A stretch of DNA of 64,000 bases from CAMCXE01 sp046347475 (GCA_046347475.1 JAXMGD010000002.1:674121-738120); one strand, 5' to 3'. Counted from the stretch's first letter, positions 1 to 7,754 are shown. Numbers and translations are program-made. Notes: generated by a model not told the origin, from the letters alone.

Positions 1-367
1 TAATCTGGCTTTCTTCACATACACCTATGGCCGTTAATTTCTCGCCTGTACACATAGTCGGGCTTTGGCAAGCGCCTGTTAAGGGGTCGAACACCAGGCC
101 ATGCATGGAACATTTAATTCGGTTGGCAAAAGGGTCAATTACGCTTGCGTGTTCACAATCTAATCGAAACGGCATGTGCACACAGCGATTTAAAAACCCA
201 TAAATCAGCCCATTTAATCGCACAACTACCATGGACGCAGGCTTGCTGCGGTACTGGCAGGGCAGCACCAACTGGCTGCGCTCAGGTAATTGTAGGCTTT
301 GCGCCAGGTAATAGCGCTGATGCTCTGGCCAGTCGTCAGCTGAAGATGTTGATACCGGCGCTTGCAT
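1..367 (-). CDS. Rieske [2Fe-2S] protein, 3' end outside the window
   Basis: The frame is open from an ATG at 367 to the window edge, giving 122 residues. It contains a Rieske cluster-binding pattern: Cys62-Val-His64 and Cys86-Ser-Met-His89-Gly. In this family two Cys and two His ligate a [2Fe-2S] cluster used for electron transfer. Extra Cys (37, 71 and several after 95) are not explained by the motif. It is divergent from the FeSII-type ferredoxin gene, with a sigma-54-like promoter between. The partner and exact role are unknown. A soluble Rieske ferredoxin or the ferredoxin domain of a larger oxygenase-type protein both remain possible because the C-terminus is missing. Confidence 0.75.
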   Translation of the reverse strand, partial: MQAPVSTSSADDWPEHQRYYLAQSLQLPERSQLVLPCQYRSKPASMVVVRLNGLIYGFLNRCVHMPFRLDCEHASVIDPFANRIKCSMHGLVFDPLTGACQSPTMCTGEKLTAIGVCEESQI

Positions 368-457
368 AGTCTGGCCCCACTAAAAAGCCCACGTAAAAAA
401 ATGGACGTATAAAAAATGCCGTCCACAACCCTTGCGTTTACCTCTATTCAAAATTAA

Positions 458-473
458 CGCCATAGTTTTGCCA
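458..473 (-). promoter_or_regulatory. Candidate sigma-54 promoter of the Rieske gene
   Basis: Read on the minus strand this is TGGCAAAACTATGGCG. It has GG and GC exactly 10 bases apart and matches TGGCA at -24. The -12 half reads TGGC rather than TTGC. The start codon lies about 80 bases downstream of the expected transcription start. No TGT-N10-ACA site was seen nearby, so the activator is unknown. Confidence 0.4.
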
Positions 474-541
474 CGAATTAAGCCATCTAGCTGCCTCGTA
501 AAAAATCAACCAATAAATTCCCGTCACGCCTGCGCCAATCC

Positions 542-558
542 ACTTGGTTGATCCAAGT
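542..558. promoter_or_regulatory. Small palindrome between two divergent promoters
   Basis: ACTTGG and CCAAGT are separated by 5 bases. The site lies between the two divergent sigma-54-like promoters, about 38 bases upstream of the -24 of the ferredoxin gene. It could be an activator or repressor site; this is inference from symmetry and position only. Confidence 0.3.
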
Positions 559-595
559 CAACTGAAATAACAACGGCAAAACCGCCGCCGGTATT

Positions 596-611
596 TGGAA
601 CAGAACTTGCC
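596..611 (+). promoter_or_regulatory. Candidate sigma-54 promoter of the FeSII-type ferredoxin gene
   Basis: TGGAACAGAACTTGCC matches the -24/-12 consensus with GG and GC at the required spacing, AC after the GG pair, and a perfect TTGC. The expected transcription start is near 622, about 45 bases before the ATG at 667. No NifA-type TGT-N10-ACA site was seen between it and the Rieske gene. Confidence 0.55.
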
Positions 612-666
612 ACTTGCCTGCGCCCTACAAGCTTATTTCACTCATCATTTTTTATTGGAGCCTCCC

Positions 667-1035
667 ATGGCCACTGTTTATTTCAGCTCGCCCATCATGC
701 ACAAAAACACAAAATTAGAGGCAGTTGCCGGTAAGCGCACAACACTGCTGGGTTTTGCCAAAGAGCATAAAATCCCCATCCCCCACGAATGTGAAGACGG
801 CCGCTGCGGCTCGTGTTTGATTAAAGTTACCCATTTAGACGGCGAACGCGTAAAAGGTATGGCACTGACCGACCGGGAGCGCGTGGTGCTTAAATCCTTA
901 GGAAAATTGCCAGCACGGGAAGAAGAGCGCGCCAATGTAAATGATATCCCCCCCACCTATCGCCTAGCCTGCCAAACCATCATTACCGATGAAGATTTAT
1001 TGGTAGAATTTACCGGCGAACCCGGCGGCGCCTAA
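667..1035 (+). CDS. fesII: FeSII-type (Shethna protein II) [2Fe-2S] ferredoxin
   Basis: The product is 122 residues, the length of Azotobacter vinelandii FeSII as I recall it. The start has GGAG six bases upstream. Cluster ligands are Cys42, Cys47, Cys50 and Cys102. The stretch around PPTYRLACQT and the C-terminus VEFTGEPGGA strongly resemble FeSII from memory. FeSII binds nitrogenase when oxygen rises and holds it in an inactive, protected complex (conformational protection). It is divergent from a Rieske gene and preceded by a sigma-54-type promoter. An adrenodoxin-type ferredoxin of another pathway is the alternative, but the sequence similarity and the neighbourhood favour FeSII. Confidence 0.85.
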   Translation: MATVYFSSPIMHKNTKLEAVAGKRTTLLGFAKEHKIPIPHECEDGRCGSCLIKVTHLDGERVKGMALTDRERVVLKSLGKLPAREEERANVNDIPPTYRLACQTIITDEDLLVEFTGEPGGA

Positions 1036-1060
1036 TAAATGGCAGCAATCCTAGCAGCTT

Positions 1061-1210
1061 GTTATGGACACCTCCGGACATTCACTTTTCGCACCCTCGC
1101 TTCGTTATTTTCGCGCTCGGTCGGTCATTTATACCGCATAAACTCCCTCCTTCCGCGCGAAAATGCCTCGCGATCATCGCGAAAATTAAATTTCCGGAGG
1201 CGCCCTTATG
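1061..1210. repeat. Long imperfect palindrome (MITE-like element)
   Basis: The left arm (about 1066-1118) is the near reverse complement of the right arm (about 1152-1205). The outermost strict match is CCTCCGGA with TCCGGAGG, followed inward by TTTTCGC/GCGAAAA and CTCGC/GCGAG matches. The right arm also contains CGCGAT-C-ATCGCG. A single-arm copy lies at 5933-5993 and a decayed one at 46160-46212. It follows the ferredoxin stop codon directly and could fold at the end of that transcript. Confidence 0.6.
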
Positions 1211-1277
1211 AGACGCCTGCTGGCACAGGAGCAAAAAAGCCGACTGTGGGCGCAGCCTTTTATATGCAGTGCCCCTT

Positions 1278-1307
1278 GCTGTAGGGTATTTACCCTGCAG
1301 CTTTATT
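1278..1307 (+). terminator. Possible rho-independent terminator after fesII
   Basis: A hairpin of GCTGTAGGGTA and TACCCTGCAGC with a two-base loop is followed by TTTATT. The T run is short, so this is only a possible terminator. Confidence 0.4.
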
Positions 1308-1501
1308 AAGAGCACCTTTAATAGCCTGCTGAAATTCTACTTTGCTAACTTCAGCAGCGTTTAATTTAAAACAGTGATACTTTGATAAAAATGCCAAAAT
1401 TAAGCGGACAATAAATCTTTGTACCCTGCCACACATCTTGCTCTTGGTTTTTTAAAAACACCTATTAGCCAGCAGCTTTAATTATTACCAACGTATGTAC
1501 T

Positions 1502-2032
1502 ATGAAATTTATCGGTGTTGAACACACTCAACACGCCAGCGCCCTGGCGGAGTTAATTAATACGGCCTATCGCGGCACCTCTGGGCCTAAGCGCTGGACC
1601 AGCGAACACGGCTTAATTGAAGGTGCACGCATTAGTATTGGCGGTATTCGGGATTTAATTTTGGATCGCAATGTGCGCGTGTTTGCCGCCTTTGATGAAG
1701 ACGATATGCCCCGCTGCTGCATTGCTATTACCTTTGATGGCAGCGTTGCTGAACTAGGTGCCTTTGCCGTTCACCCGGATGAACAGGGCAACGGCCTTGG
1801 CACCTTATTATTAAGTTTTGCCGAACAATACGCCGCCAAACGCGCCCAAACCCTGCGGGTGTGTGTGGTGAATAAAAGCGACACGCTGCTGAATTTTTAT
1901 GTGCGGCGGGGCTATTCCTTCTGTGAACACAACTACCCCTACCCCACCCACAAACTGGTGGGCACGCCTTTAGTTGCGTGGTTAGCGCTTGTCGTTATGG
2001 AAAAACCAGCACCGCAATTTAATTCCCAATGA
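1502..2032 (+). CDS. GNAT family N-acetyltransferase
   Basis: A 176-residue protein with the GNAT acetyl-CoA motif A (HPDEQGNGLGTLLL, about residues 97-110) after a hydrophobic strand and followed by the usual Asn-x-x-Ala-like helix region. The family transfers an acetyl group from acetyl-CoA to an amine; the substrate cannot be read from sequence. Its TGA stop overlaps the ATG of the next gene (ATGA), so the two are probably translated together. An imperfect sigma-54-like sequence lies at 1427-1442, but its -24 reads GC instead of GG. The gene sits between FeSII and rhodanese genes, which hints at a nitrogen-fixation context. Confidence 0.8.
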   Translation: MKFIGVEHTQHASALAELINTAYRGTSGPKRWTSEHGLIEGARISIGGIRDLILDRNVRVFAAFDEDDMPRCCIAITFDGSVAELGAFAVHPDEQGNGLGTLLLSFAEQYAAKRAQTLRVCVVNKSDTLLNFYVRRGYSFCEHNYPYPTHKLVGTPLVAWLALVVMEKPAPQFNSQ

Positions 2033-2475
2033 CACAACACACCTCAAGCCCACCGCGCTCGGATGAATATCCGCTGCGCTACATCATTATTCACATTCAC
2101 CCGGTAAGTGCTCGCCTACGCTTTTTAATTAGCCAGAAAAAACACCTGTGTTTGCCTGCTCCCCTGCCTAAACTCGCGGATTTAATCAGCACTACCCGCA
2201 AGGAGCACAAAATCATGGCGCACCCCAGCAGTTATATTCACGCCTGCTGCAGCCAATGGCAGATACCGGAAAAAGATTTAGCCATGGTGCCTGAATTTAG
2301 GCTATGGATTGATACACCGCGAGGAGAAATCCCAATTTATTGTTTACACGTGGACGCACACCAGCCATTTGAAGCACCTGCGGGCACCCACTGGATTGAA
2401 CTACCCAATTGTTTTGAGTTAAGCAGCCTGGAGCGGCATATTATGCAGGAGATTTATAAATGGCTTCTGGGGTGA
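2029..2475 (+). CDS. Unrecognised protein coupled to the GNAT gene
   Basis: A 148-residue protein that I do not recognise. The start at 2029 overlaps the stop of the acetyltransferase gene by ATGA, which supports it. A second possible start (Met63, MAHPSSYIH) begins the part that looks most like a globular domain, with several Cys, Trp and acidic residues (ACCSQWQIPEKD, then HWIELPNCFEL). No signal peptide or membrane segment is visible. It may act with the acetyltransferase, judging only from overlap. Convergent with the aldo-keto reductase gene, with an inverted-repeat element between them. Confidence 0.65.
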   Translation: MTQHTSSPPRSDEYPLRYIIIHIHPVSARLRFLISQKKHLCLPAPLPKLADLISTTRKEHKIMAHPSSYIHACCSQWQIPEKDLAMVPEFRLWIDTPRGEIPIYCLHVDAHQPFEAPAGTHWIELPNCFELSSLERHIMQEIYKWLLG

Positions 2476-2674
2476 ATAATTAGCGGTGATAAAATAGCTA
2501 TTTAGAACGGATTATTATCCGCCGGGCATGAACCTAAGGGGAATAAAGCCTGCGAAAGAATCGCCGCAAATTTTATTGTTATTGCACGGCAGTTTCTGCA
2601 CGCACTGGATTCGATCTGGCAAGTGCCTACTTCGCCCGCAGTGGTGAATACCGGTTTAAAACCAGCTGGGCGGA

Positions 2675-2779
2675 AATAAGGAACACATAGTATTTCAGAC
2701 CGTCAAAAAGAGGGATATTTTTGACGAGCCTACTCAGGAAGTATTTACGGCGTGTCTGAAATGCTATGTATTCTTTATT
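2675..2779 (+). repeat. Inverted-repeat element, copy 1 of 5
   Basis: Outer arms of 26 bases (2675-2700 and 2754-2779) pair at 25 positions, two of them as G-T. Inside is a GTCAAAAA/TTTTTGAC hairpin capped by GGGA, followed by GAGCC, a loop region and CGGCGTGTCTG. It lies between two convergent genes. The arm sequence differs from the other copies but stays self-complementary. Confidence 0.75.
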
Positions 2780-2884
2780 GTTGGCTGGGCAGTAAGTGTG
2801 GCATGGCCCCCGCAGCGGCAGCGCACTATACTGCGCGCCAGCTTAAAAATAGGGCCATAAAATCTGCTAAATCACTGCAAATCC

Positions 2885-3691
2885 TTAAGGCACCAACAAC
2901 CCATCAATCGCCATTAAATCAGCGGCCCCCAGTTCAAATTCACCAATGGCTAAATCCTCCAGCATATGCTCGCTATCGCTAGTGCCGGTAAGTGGTGTGA
3001 TGCCCCGCGCCACCAAATACCGAAAGAAAATTTGTGCTGGGGTTTTGCGCAAGCGGCGACACAGCAACATGATTATAGGCTGCTCAAGAATGTGCGGGTT
3101 GGCCGTCAAGGTCCAAAAACTTTGATAAGTTACATCCTCTTGCAAACAAAATGCACGCAGGTTTTTATCAAAAGCGGTTTTGGCGTAAAAACGATTTTGC
3201 ACAATGCTCGGTTTTACAGTCGCCTGGGCGTACAATTGTTTAAAAAAATCCAGGTCATAACAATTGCTAATGCCTATACGAAGGGCAGCGCCGCTGTCAT
3301 AAATACACTCTAAAGCCCGCCATGCGTTTAGGGTTTCTGCTAAGGTAGGTAGGGGTGAATGCAGAATTAACCCATCCACATAATCGGTGCGTAAATTCTG
3401 TAGCGAAACCACAAATGATTGCACCACCTGTTCAGCCACAGGCAAAGTTCGGGTGTATGGAATACTGGCAGCATCCTGCCCTGTGGGCGGCGTGAATTTT
3501 GTTTGTAGATAAAAATCCTTGCGGGCGACACCAGCGTGTTGAATCTGCCCAAGGGCTTCACCCACCAAATCTTCCCTATAGTGTTTTGGCTGGCAGGCTG
3601 TATCAAAAGCGCGAAACCCCGCTTGCCAAGCGCTTAACACTAACTCAACCGTGCGCTCTTTTTTCCAGGCGGTGCCATAAATTAACGGCAT
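2885..3691 (-). CDS. Aldo-keto reductase family protein
   Basis: About 268 residues from the ATG at 3691; a TTG start at 3709 would add six residues. The AKR catalytic set is visible in order: Asp of RAFDTACQPK, Tyr of KHYREDLVGEAL, Lys of LQTKFTP and His of LILHSPLP. Later segments GISNCY and FRYLVARGITPLTGTS match the NADPH-binding part of the barrel. The family reduces aldehydes or ketones with NADPH in the cytoplasm; the substrate is unknown. It follows the rhodanese-ankyrin gene by about 29 bases on the same strand and probably shares its sigma-54-type promoter, which is unusual for a simple detoxifying reductase. Confidence 0.85.
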   Translation of the reverse strand: MPLIYGTAWKKERTVELVLSAWQAGFRAFDTACQPKHYREDLVGEALGQIQHAGVARKDFYLQTKFTPPTGQDAASIPYTRTLPVAEQVVQSFVVSLQNLRTDYVDGLILHSPLPTLAETLNAWRALECIYDSGAALRIGISNCYDLDFFKQLYAQATVKPSIVQNRFYAKTAFDKNLRAFCLQEDVTYQSFWTLTANPHILEQPIIMLLCRRLRKTPAQIFFRYLVARGITPLTGTSDSEHMLEDLAIGEFELGAADLMAIDGLLVP

Positions 3692-3720
3692 AAGAATTAA
3701 ATCCAACAATAAAACGGCAA

Positions 3721-4497
3721 CTATACAGGCGCCGGTATAGGTGCTGCCATCAGTAATTTAATAATGGCTGGATTGGCCGCTAAGTCCAAGGCGGTAAAAT
3801 CATCCACTGTGGTTAAATCCGTGCGGGCCCCCTTGGCAATCAAAAGGGCAACCACAGCGGTTTTACCGGCGGAGGCCGCATAAATTAACGCACTGGCACC
3901 ATCTGGATTCTGATGATTCATATTGGCGCCAGCACCTATAAGCTGCTCAATAATGGGCAGCTGCTCAGCGTAACAGGCCGCCCATAGAGCCGTATTGCCA
4001 TCGCTATTAACAGCCTCTAAATCGGCCCCGGCGGCAATTAATTCTTGCACAACCGCCCCCTGCCCTTGGCGCGCGGCCAATATTAATGGCGTGGTTTGGT
4101 TAGCGAGGCTGACATTTAATGCCTGGGGCGCAAAACCTGCAGCAACTAACCAAGTGGTAGTGGAATCGCTGTAGGGTTTGGCGCTGCTTGGCGCGCGACG
4201 CTTTTTCCAAGCTACAAAACCACCTTGCAAGCTGTAAGTATTTTTATAGCCTGCGCGGCCTAAAATACTCGCTATATCTTTGCTGCTTTTACCTTGGTAA
4301 CAATACACAATAATGGGGCGATCAAAATCCCGCTGCTTGATTAAATGCTCAATTAACCCCGTATGGGCTTGCATGGCGCCCTCTATATGCCCCGCCTTAA
4401 AGTCGTGGGCATCGCGGGCATCTAATAACCACAGGTGTTTGTTCTGCGCCATAATTTCGGCGGCTTGGGACACACTAATTTCTACAAAGTGATTCAT
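3721..4497 (-). CDS. Rhodanese domain fused to ankyrin repeats
   Basis: 258 residues. Residues 1-100 form a rhodanese domain with DARDAHDFKAGHIEGA and the active-site loop CYQGKSS; Cys66 is the expected sulfur-carrying residue. Residues about 125-250 are ankyrin repeats (TPLILAARQG, GNTALWAACYA, GASALIYAASAG, DFTALDLAAN), which normally bind proteins. Rhodaneses of this kind (RhdN-like) occur in nif clusters and may supply sulfur for cluster assembly; that role is inferred. First gene of an operon with the aldo-keto reductase. A sigma-54-type promoter at 4623-4639 with a NifA-type site at 4743-4758 lies upstream. Confidence 0.85.
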   Translation of the reverse strand: MNHFVEISVSQAAEIMAQNKHLWLLDARDAHDFKAGHIEGAMQAHTGLIEHLIKQRDFDRPIIVYCYQGKSSKDIASILGRAGYKNTYSLQGGFVAWKKRRAPSSAKPYSDSTTTWLVAAGFAPQALNVSLANQTTPLILAARQGQGAVVQELIAAGADLEAVNSDGNTALWAACYAEQLPIIEQLIGAGANMNHQNPDGASALIYAASAGKTAVVALLIAKGARTDLTTVDDFTALDLAANPAIIKLLMAAPIPAPV

Positions 4498-4622
4498 AAA
4501 CGTCTACCCGAAAAGTAAGGGATTTTTTGATTAACAGCACAGGCGTATTCAGCTTTTTAGAATGGATACCAATCCCAAGCTGTACGATGGATTGTCAGCT
4601 TTGCGCCAAAAAACACTTAAAG

Positions 4623-4639
4623 TGCAAAACTCAATCCAA
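4623..4639 (-). promoter_or_regulatory. Candidate sigma-54 promoter of the rhodanese operon
   Basis: Minus-strand sequence TTGGATTGAGTTTTGCA has TTGG at -24 and TTGCA at -12 with correct spacing. The ATG is about 115 bases downstream of the expected transcription start. Confidence 0.6.
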
Positions 4640-4742
4640 GACAACCGGGCCAAAATCCTTCGCAAAGCACACTATTTCAACCAACCTAGATTTGGCCTGG
4701 CGATTGCTACCCTCTCTATAAAGTGAACGCGATTTGATAAAT

Positions 4743-4758
4743 TGTCGCATTTGCTACA
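4743..4758. promoter_or_regulatory. NifA-type upstream activator site
   Basis: TGTCGCATTTGCTACA fits TGT-N10-ACA. It is about 126 bases from the -12 of the rhodanese promoter, within the usual NifA distance. It also lies 75 bases upstream of bfd, but I found no GG-N10-GC promoter on that side. Confidence 0.5.
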
Positions 4759-4833
4759 GAGCATTTGTGCATTGGCCACCGCTTTTAATACGCTATTGAT
4801 GAGTGGCACCTGATAAAACACGAGGATTAGGCT

Positions 4834-5052
4834 ATGTATGTGTGTTTATGTCATGCAGTGACAGAACGCCAGGTTGCAGAGGCTATAGAAAATGGCGCAC
4901 GCTGTATTAAAGATTTGCGTGCGCAATTGAGCATTACGGCCACTTGCGGCAAATGCGCCTCCTGCGCCCGTGAATGCATACAAAATAAAGTAGGCAAACT
5001 GGCCCTGGCCAGCGTTCAACACAAATTAATCCCAATGGCGGAGGCTTCATGA
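4834..5052 (+). CDS. bfd: Bacterioferritin-associated ferredoxin
   Basis: 72 residues with Cys4, Cys6, Cys38 and Cys41, the C-x-C and C-x2-C pattern of Bfd. In characterised systems Bfd carries a [2Fe-2S] cluster and passes electrons to bacterioferritin so that stored Fe(III) is released as Fe(II). Its TGA overlaps the ATG of bfr (ATGA), which gives matched translation of the two partners. It is divergent from the rhodanese operon. A NifA-type site lies upstream, but the bfd promoter itself is not obvious. Confidence 0.9.
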   Translation: MYVCLCHAVTERQVAEAIENGARCIKDLRAQLSITATCGKCASCARECIQNKVGKLALASVQHKLIPMAEAS

Positions 5053-5525
5053 AAGGCGATAGTAAAGTTATTGAATATTTAAACAAGCAACTTACCAATG
5101 AATTAACCGCAATCAATCAGTATTTCCTCCATGCCCGCATTTATAAAAACTGGGGCTTGGTTAAACTCGGCAAACATGAATACGAAGAATCTATTGAGGA
5201 GATGAAACACGCCGACAAACTGATTGAACGGATTTTGTTTATCGAAGGCCTACCTAATCTGCAGTTGCTCAACCGCTTATTGATCGGCGAAAACGTACCT
5301 GAGTGCCTACAGGGGGACTTAACCCTTGAACTGGGCTCGCGCACCGTATTAATTGAGGCCTTGGCCTATTGCGAGACGGTAAAAGACTATGTTTCGCGGG
5401 AAATTTTTCAGGAAATTTTGGAAGATACAGAGGAGCATATCGATTATTTAGAGACCCAACTGGGTTTAATCGACAAAGTGGGCATAGCCAACTACCTGCA
5501 GAGCCAAATGGAGCCCGGTGAATAG
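5049..5525 (+). CDS. bfr: Bacterioferritin with an altered ferroxidase ligand
   Basis: 158 residues, full length for bacterioferritin. Ferroxidase ligands Glu18, Glu51, His54, Glu94 and His130 and the haem ligand Met52 are in place. The position of the remaining ligand, Glu127 in E. coli, is Thr here (EDTEEHIDYLE), with Glu at 128 and 129; the alignment needs no gap. The family forms 24-mer shells that oxidise and store iron. Either a neighbouring Glu takes over, the enzyme is slower, or it works as a mixed shell with another subunit. Overlaps bfd. Storing iron next to nitrogen-fixation genes fits the high iron demand of nitrogenase. Confidence 0.92.
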   Translation: MKGDSKVIEYLNKQLTNELTAINQYFLHARIYKNWGLVKLGKHEYEESIEEMKHADKLIERILFIEGLPNLQLLNRLLIGENVPECLQGDLTLELGSRTVLIEALAYCETVKDYVSREIFQEILEDTEEHIDYLETQLGLIDKVGIANYLQSQMEPGE

Positions 5526-5676
5526 CCTTTAAGTTGAAGCGCTCTTTATGGACTAGAAATATTTCTGCATGGTAGCCCATTTTCTTGTAGCTATTCAGCA
5601 GACGTTATTACCCACTTAAGCGCGGGCGGCAAATTAAGGTAGATTTAGCCAGGCGACAGAATCAATTCGCGGTGCA

Positions 5677-5784
5677 GCAGTGATGAATACAGGTTATTTC
5701 AGACCGTCAAAAAGAGGGACCTTTTTGACGAGCCTACACGCATGTATTCACGGCGTGTCTGAAATAACCTGTATTCATCACTGC
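5677..5784 (+). repeat. Inverted-repeat element, copy 2 of 5
   Basis: The arms 5677-5704 and 5757-5784 are perfect 28-base reverse complements. Inside is GTCAAAAA/TTTTTGAC, then a second hairpin GCC-TACA-CGCA-TGTA closed by GGC. The variable part of the arm (ACAGGTTATT) differs from copies 3-5 (ACACATCATT) on both sides at once. Located between convergent bfr and an unknown gene. Confidence 0.8.
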
Positions 5785-5932
5785 GGGGGAGTACTGAGGG
5801 CTCACAGCACTAAACTATTCGCCTAGTAGCTTGTTGAAATACTACCTTGGTAGATCTGGTGGCGTTAAATTTGGCGAGAAAATCCTCATTTACTCCGTGT
5901 AAACTCGGCAACTAATCCCGCATCCAAGTAGT

Positions 5933-5993
5933 CGCCCGCGCGAAAATGCCCCGCGATCATCACGAAAATTGAATTTCCGGAGGTATCCTTAAG
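5933..5993. repeat. Single-arm copy of the 1061-1210 palindrome
   Basis: The segment GCGCGAAAATGCC through TTTCCGGAGG is nearly identical to 1156-1200. No clear second arm was found to its left. It overlaps the end of the next gene by only a few bases. Confidence 0.55.
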
Positions 5994-6384
5994 GATTAAG
6001 CCCTTCCACTAAAGCCATATGGGATTTGACGTCGAATAAATAATTCTGCTCCAGCAAAAAATCCGCCGCATTTTCCGCGGCATCCAGCAGCGCAGCCTTA
6101 ATATACAGCGCAGCATCCGTAGAGTGATTAAAGCGTTGGGGCACTGCTGTTTCAAAGCGCAGGCGTTTTTCCACGCTATCAAATTGGCCCATACGCATAC
6201 CAGAAAAGCCCGGAGCCTCCTGGTCGCAAGCGAGCATAAAACTCACTTCTAATTCAGGCCCCAGGTATTGGGCTGCGTGGGATTTGGCCAGATTCAGGGC
6301 AATGGCCATGCGTGTGAGCGCTGCGGCAAATTCGCTTTCTTTTAATTCTGCGGCGGGATAATACGCGCTTAGGGTGAAGACCAT
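5989..6384 (-). CDS. Unrecognised 131-residue protein
   Basis: I do not recognise the family. The protein looks soluble, with alternating Ala-rich helices (ESEFAAALTRMAIALNLA, ALYIKAALLDAAENAADFL) and no signal peptide. It lies 9 bases after the stop of the gene at 6394-7113 on the same strand, so the two are very likely one operon. The operon is divergent from the AAA+ ATPase pair. The function cannot be stated from the sequence. Confidence 0.65.
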   Translation of the reverse strand: MVFTLSAYYPAAELKESEFAAALTRMAIALNLAKSHAAQYLGPELEVSFMLACDQEAPGFSGMRMGQFDSVEKRLRFETAVPQRFNHSTDAALYIKAALLDAAENAADFLLEQNYLFDVKSHMALVEGLNP

Positions 6385-6393
6385 GTTGACACC

Positions 6394-7113
6394 TCATTGG
6401 TTGGCATCCCAGAGCCGCTTATACGCGGTATCGAGCTGGGACAGGTAGCGATCAATCGACTCAAGCTCCAAGCGCTTAGGAAAACGCAGCCCCTTCCCCG
6501 CTTGGTACCAAGCCTCCATTTCTGCTTTTAATTGTGCCCTTTTGGCATAGGTATGGGCGATTTGCTGTTTTAAATAGTTAAGCCTTGTGCCACTGGTATT
6601 CACAAGCGCAACACCGTCGGCAATAGTGAGCACACTCAAGTCCCGAGTAGATTCCGCTGAAGACTTGTGTATTTGCTCATCACTATGAGCGCCATAGACT
6701 GTGCTGGAGCAAACACAAAAATCATAGTTGCGGTTAGATTTTATTGACTCTATTAATTTTATCGGTTTTTCAGCAACCAGAACCCTAATAGCCGCAAGCT
6801 CTGCCATTAATTCGCTCCGATCGCTAAATACATTCTCTGCCTCAGCACCGATCATTAACCAGTCGGCCGCACGAATACGCTGAGCCAGAATTGATTTGCT
6901 CATACCCACGGCGCGGCTGTAGAACAGGGCAAACCGCAAGGGGAGGTTTGGCTGCGATAAATAAGCCTGTAGAGCTTGGCTGCAGGTTTCATCAGCGATA
7001 AATACCACCTGTTTGCCTGCCATTTTCGCTTTAAAAAAATCCACCGCAGCATACCAACTGCCCATGGGAGTTTTAAGGCTGGGCGTTTCGACCCGCTTTA
7101 CAGCTGTCACCAT
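6394..7113 (-). CDS. Unrecognised 239-residue protein
   Basis: Not recognised. The N-terminal half has hydrophobic strands typical of an alpha/beta fold (KQVVFIADETCSQAL, ADWLMIGAEAENVF, IRVLVAEKPIKL). It carries a Cys pair in FCVCSS near residue 135, and a charged, probably coiled-coil C-terminus (residues about 180-239, AKRAQLKAEMEAWYQ to YLSQLDTAYKRLW). The start at 7113 is an ATG preceded by TAAGAATGG-like sequence without a strong ribosome site. It is the first gene of a two-gene operon with 5989-6384, and is divergent from the AAA+ gene across a 700-base gap. Confidence 0.65.
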   Translation of the reverse strand: MVTAVKRVETPSLKTPMGSWYAAVDFFKAKMAGKQVVFIADETCSQALQAYLSQPNLPLRFALFYSRAVGMSKSILAQRIRAADWLMIGAEAENVFSDRSELMAELAAIRVLVAEKPIKLIESIKSNRNYDFCVCSSTVYGAHSDEQIHKSSAESTRDLSVLTIADGVALVNTSGTRLNYLKQQIAHTYAKRAQLKAEMEAWYQAGKGLRFPKRLELESIDRYLSQLDTAYKRLWDANQ

Positions 7114-7158
7114 TCTTAATTAACCTAATCTAGACGCGAAGTGAGCCTATGAGACACC

Positions 7159-7174
7159 CGCAAGGACAAGACCC
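7159..7174 (-). promoter_or_regulatory. Weak sigma-54-like sequence upstream of the unknown operon
   Basis: The minus strand reads GGGTCTTGTCCTTGCG with GG-N10-GC spacing and TTGC at -12, about 35 bases before the start codon. The -24 half is otherwise a poor match, and no NifA-type site was seen upstream. Confidence 0.3.
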
Positions 7175-7650
7175 TTGCACGCATTATTTCAACAACTGCA
7201 AGATACAAGGGAATATCTCAGCCCACTGTTAACCAGGCGTCTTGCGGCACGGGATTAATAAAAATAACACTCTGGCATACCGTAATACCGCACTGCAAAG
7301 CAGCGGCCAAAAGTTGCCTGGCATAAATTTGGCAGTTCGCACTATTCTAAAATTGCCCAAAATTCGGTTGAAGGCGGAAATTAGTTGAAAAAAGTCACCA
7401 AAGTAAGGTACAGCAATCAATATGGGCATTAAATCGCACTCGGGTTCTCGCGCGGCAGTTGGGTGGCTGTGCATTTTGACTGCAAAACTCTTCCAGGGGA
7501 TTCACTACATCTAAGGCTGCCTGTTAAGTTCGCGACAATTGCAACAAAGCAGACAATCCCTTAACAACCTATTGAAATAGTAAGCGGCGTGGTTCTGGCA
7601 AGGCAATATCGCAACAGGCTGTTAACTATTCAGCTTAATAGCTGTACGGA

Positions 7651-7754
7651 AGTAATGAATACACATCATTTCAGACCGTCAAAAAGAGGGATCTTTTAGA
7701 CGAGCCTACAAGGAGGTATTCACGGCGCGCCCGAAATGATGTGTATTCATTGCT
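7651..7754 (+). repeat. Inverted-repeat element, copy 3 of 5
   Basis: Arms begin AGTAATGAATACACATCATT and end with its complement ATTCATTGCT. The same flanks (TACGGA before, GGTGCC after) occur in copy 4 and, slightly changed, in copy 5. The inner part is slightly decayed (TCTTTTAGAC, GCGCGCCC). It lies in the 700-base gap between the divergent unknown operon and the AAA+ gene. The rest of that gap (7114-7650) holds no gene I can support. Confidence 0.75.

Noticed and set aside
1420..1442. NifA-type TGT-N10-ACA overlapping a sigma-54-like sequence upstream of the GNAT gene
   Set aside because: The -24 reads GC instead of GG and the activator site overlaps the promoter itself, which is not a working layout.
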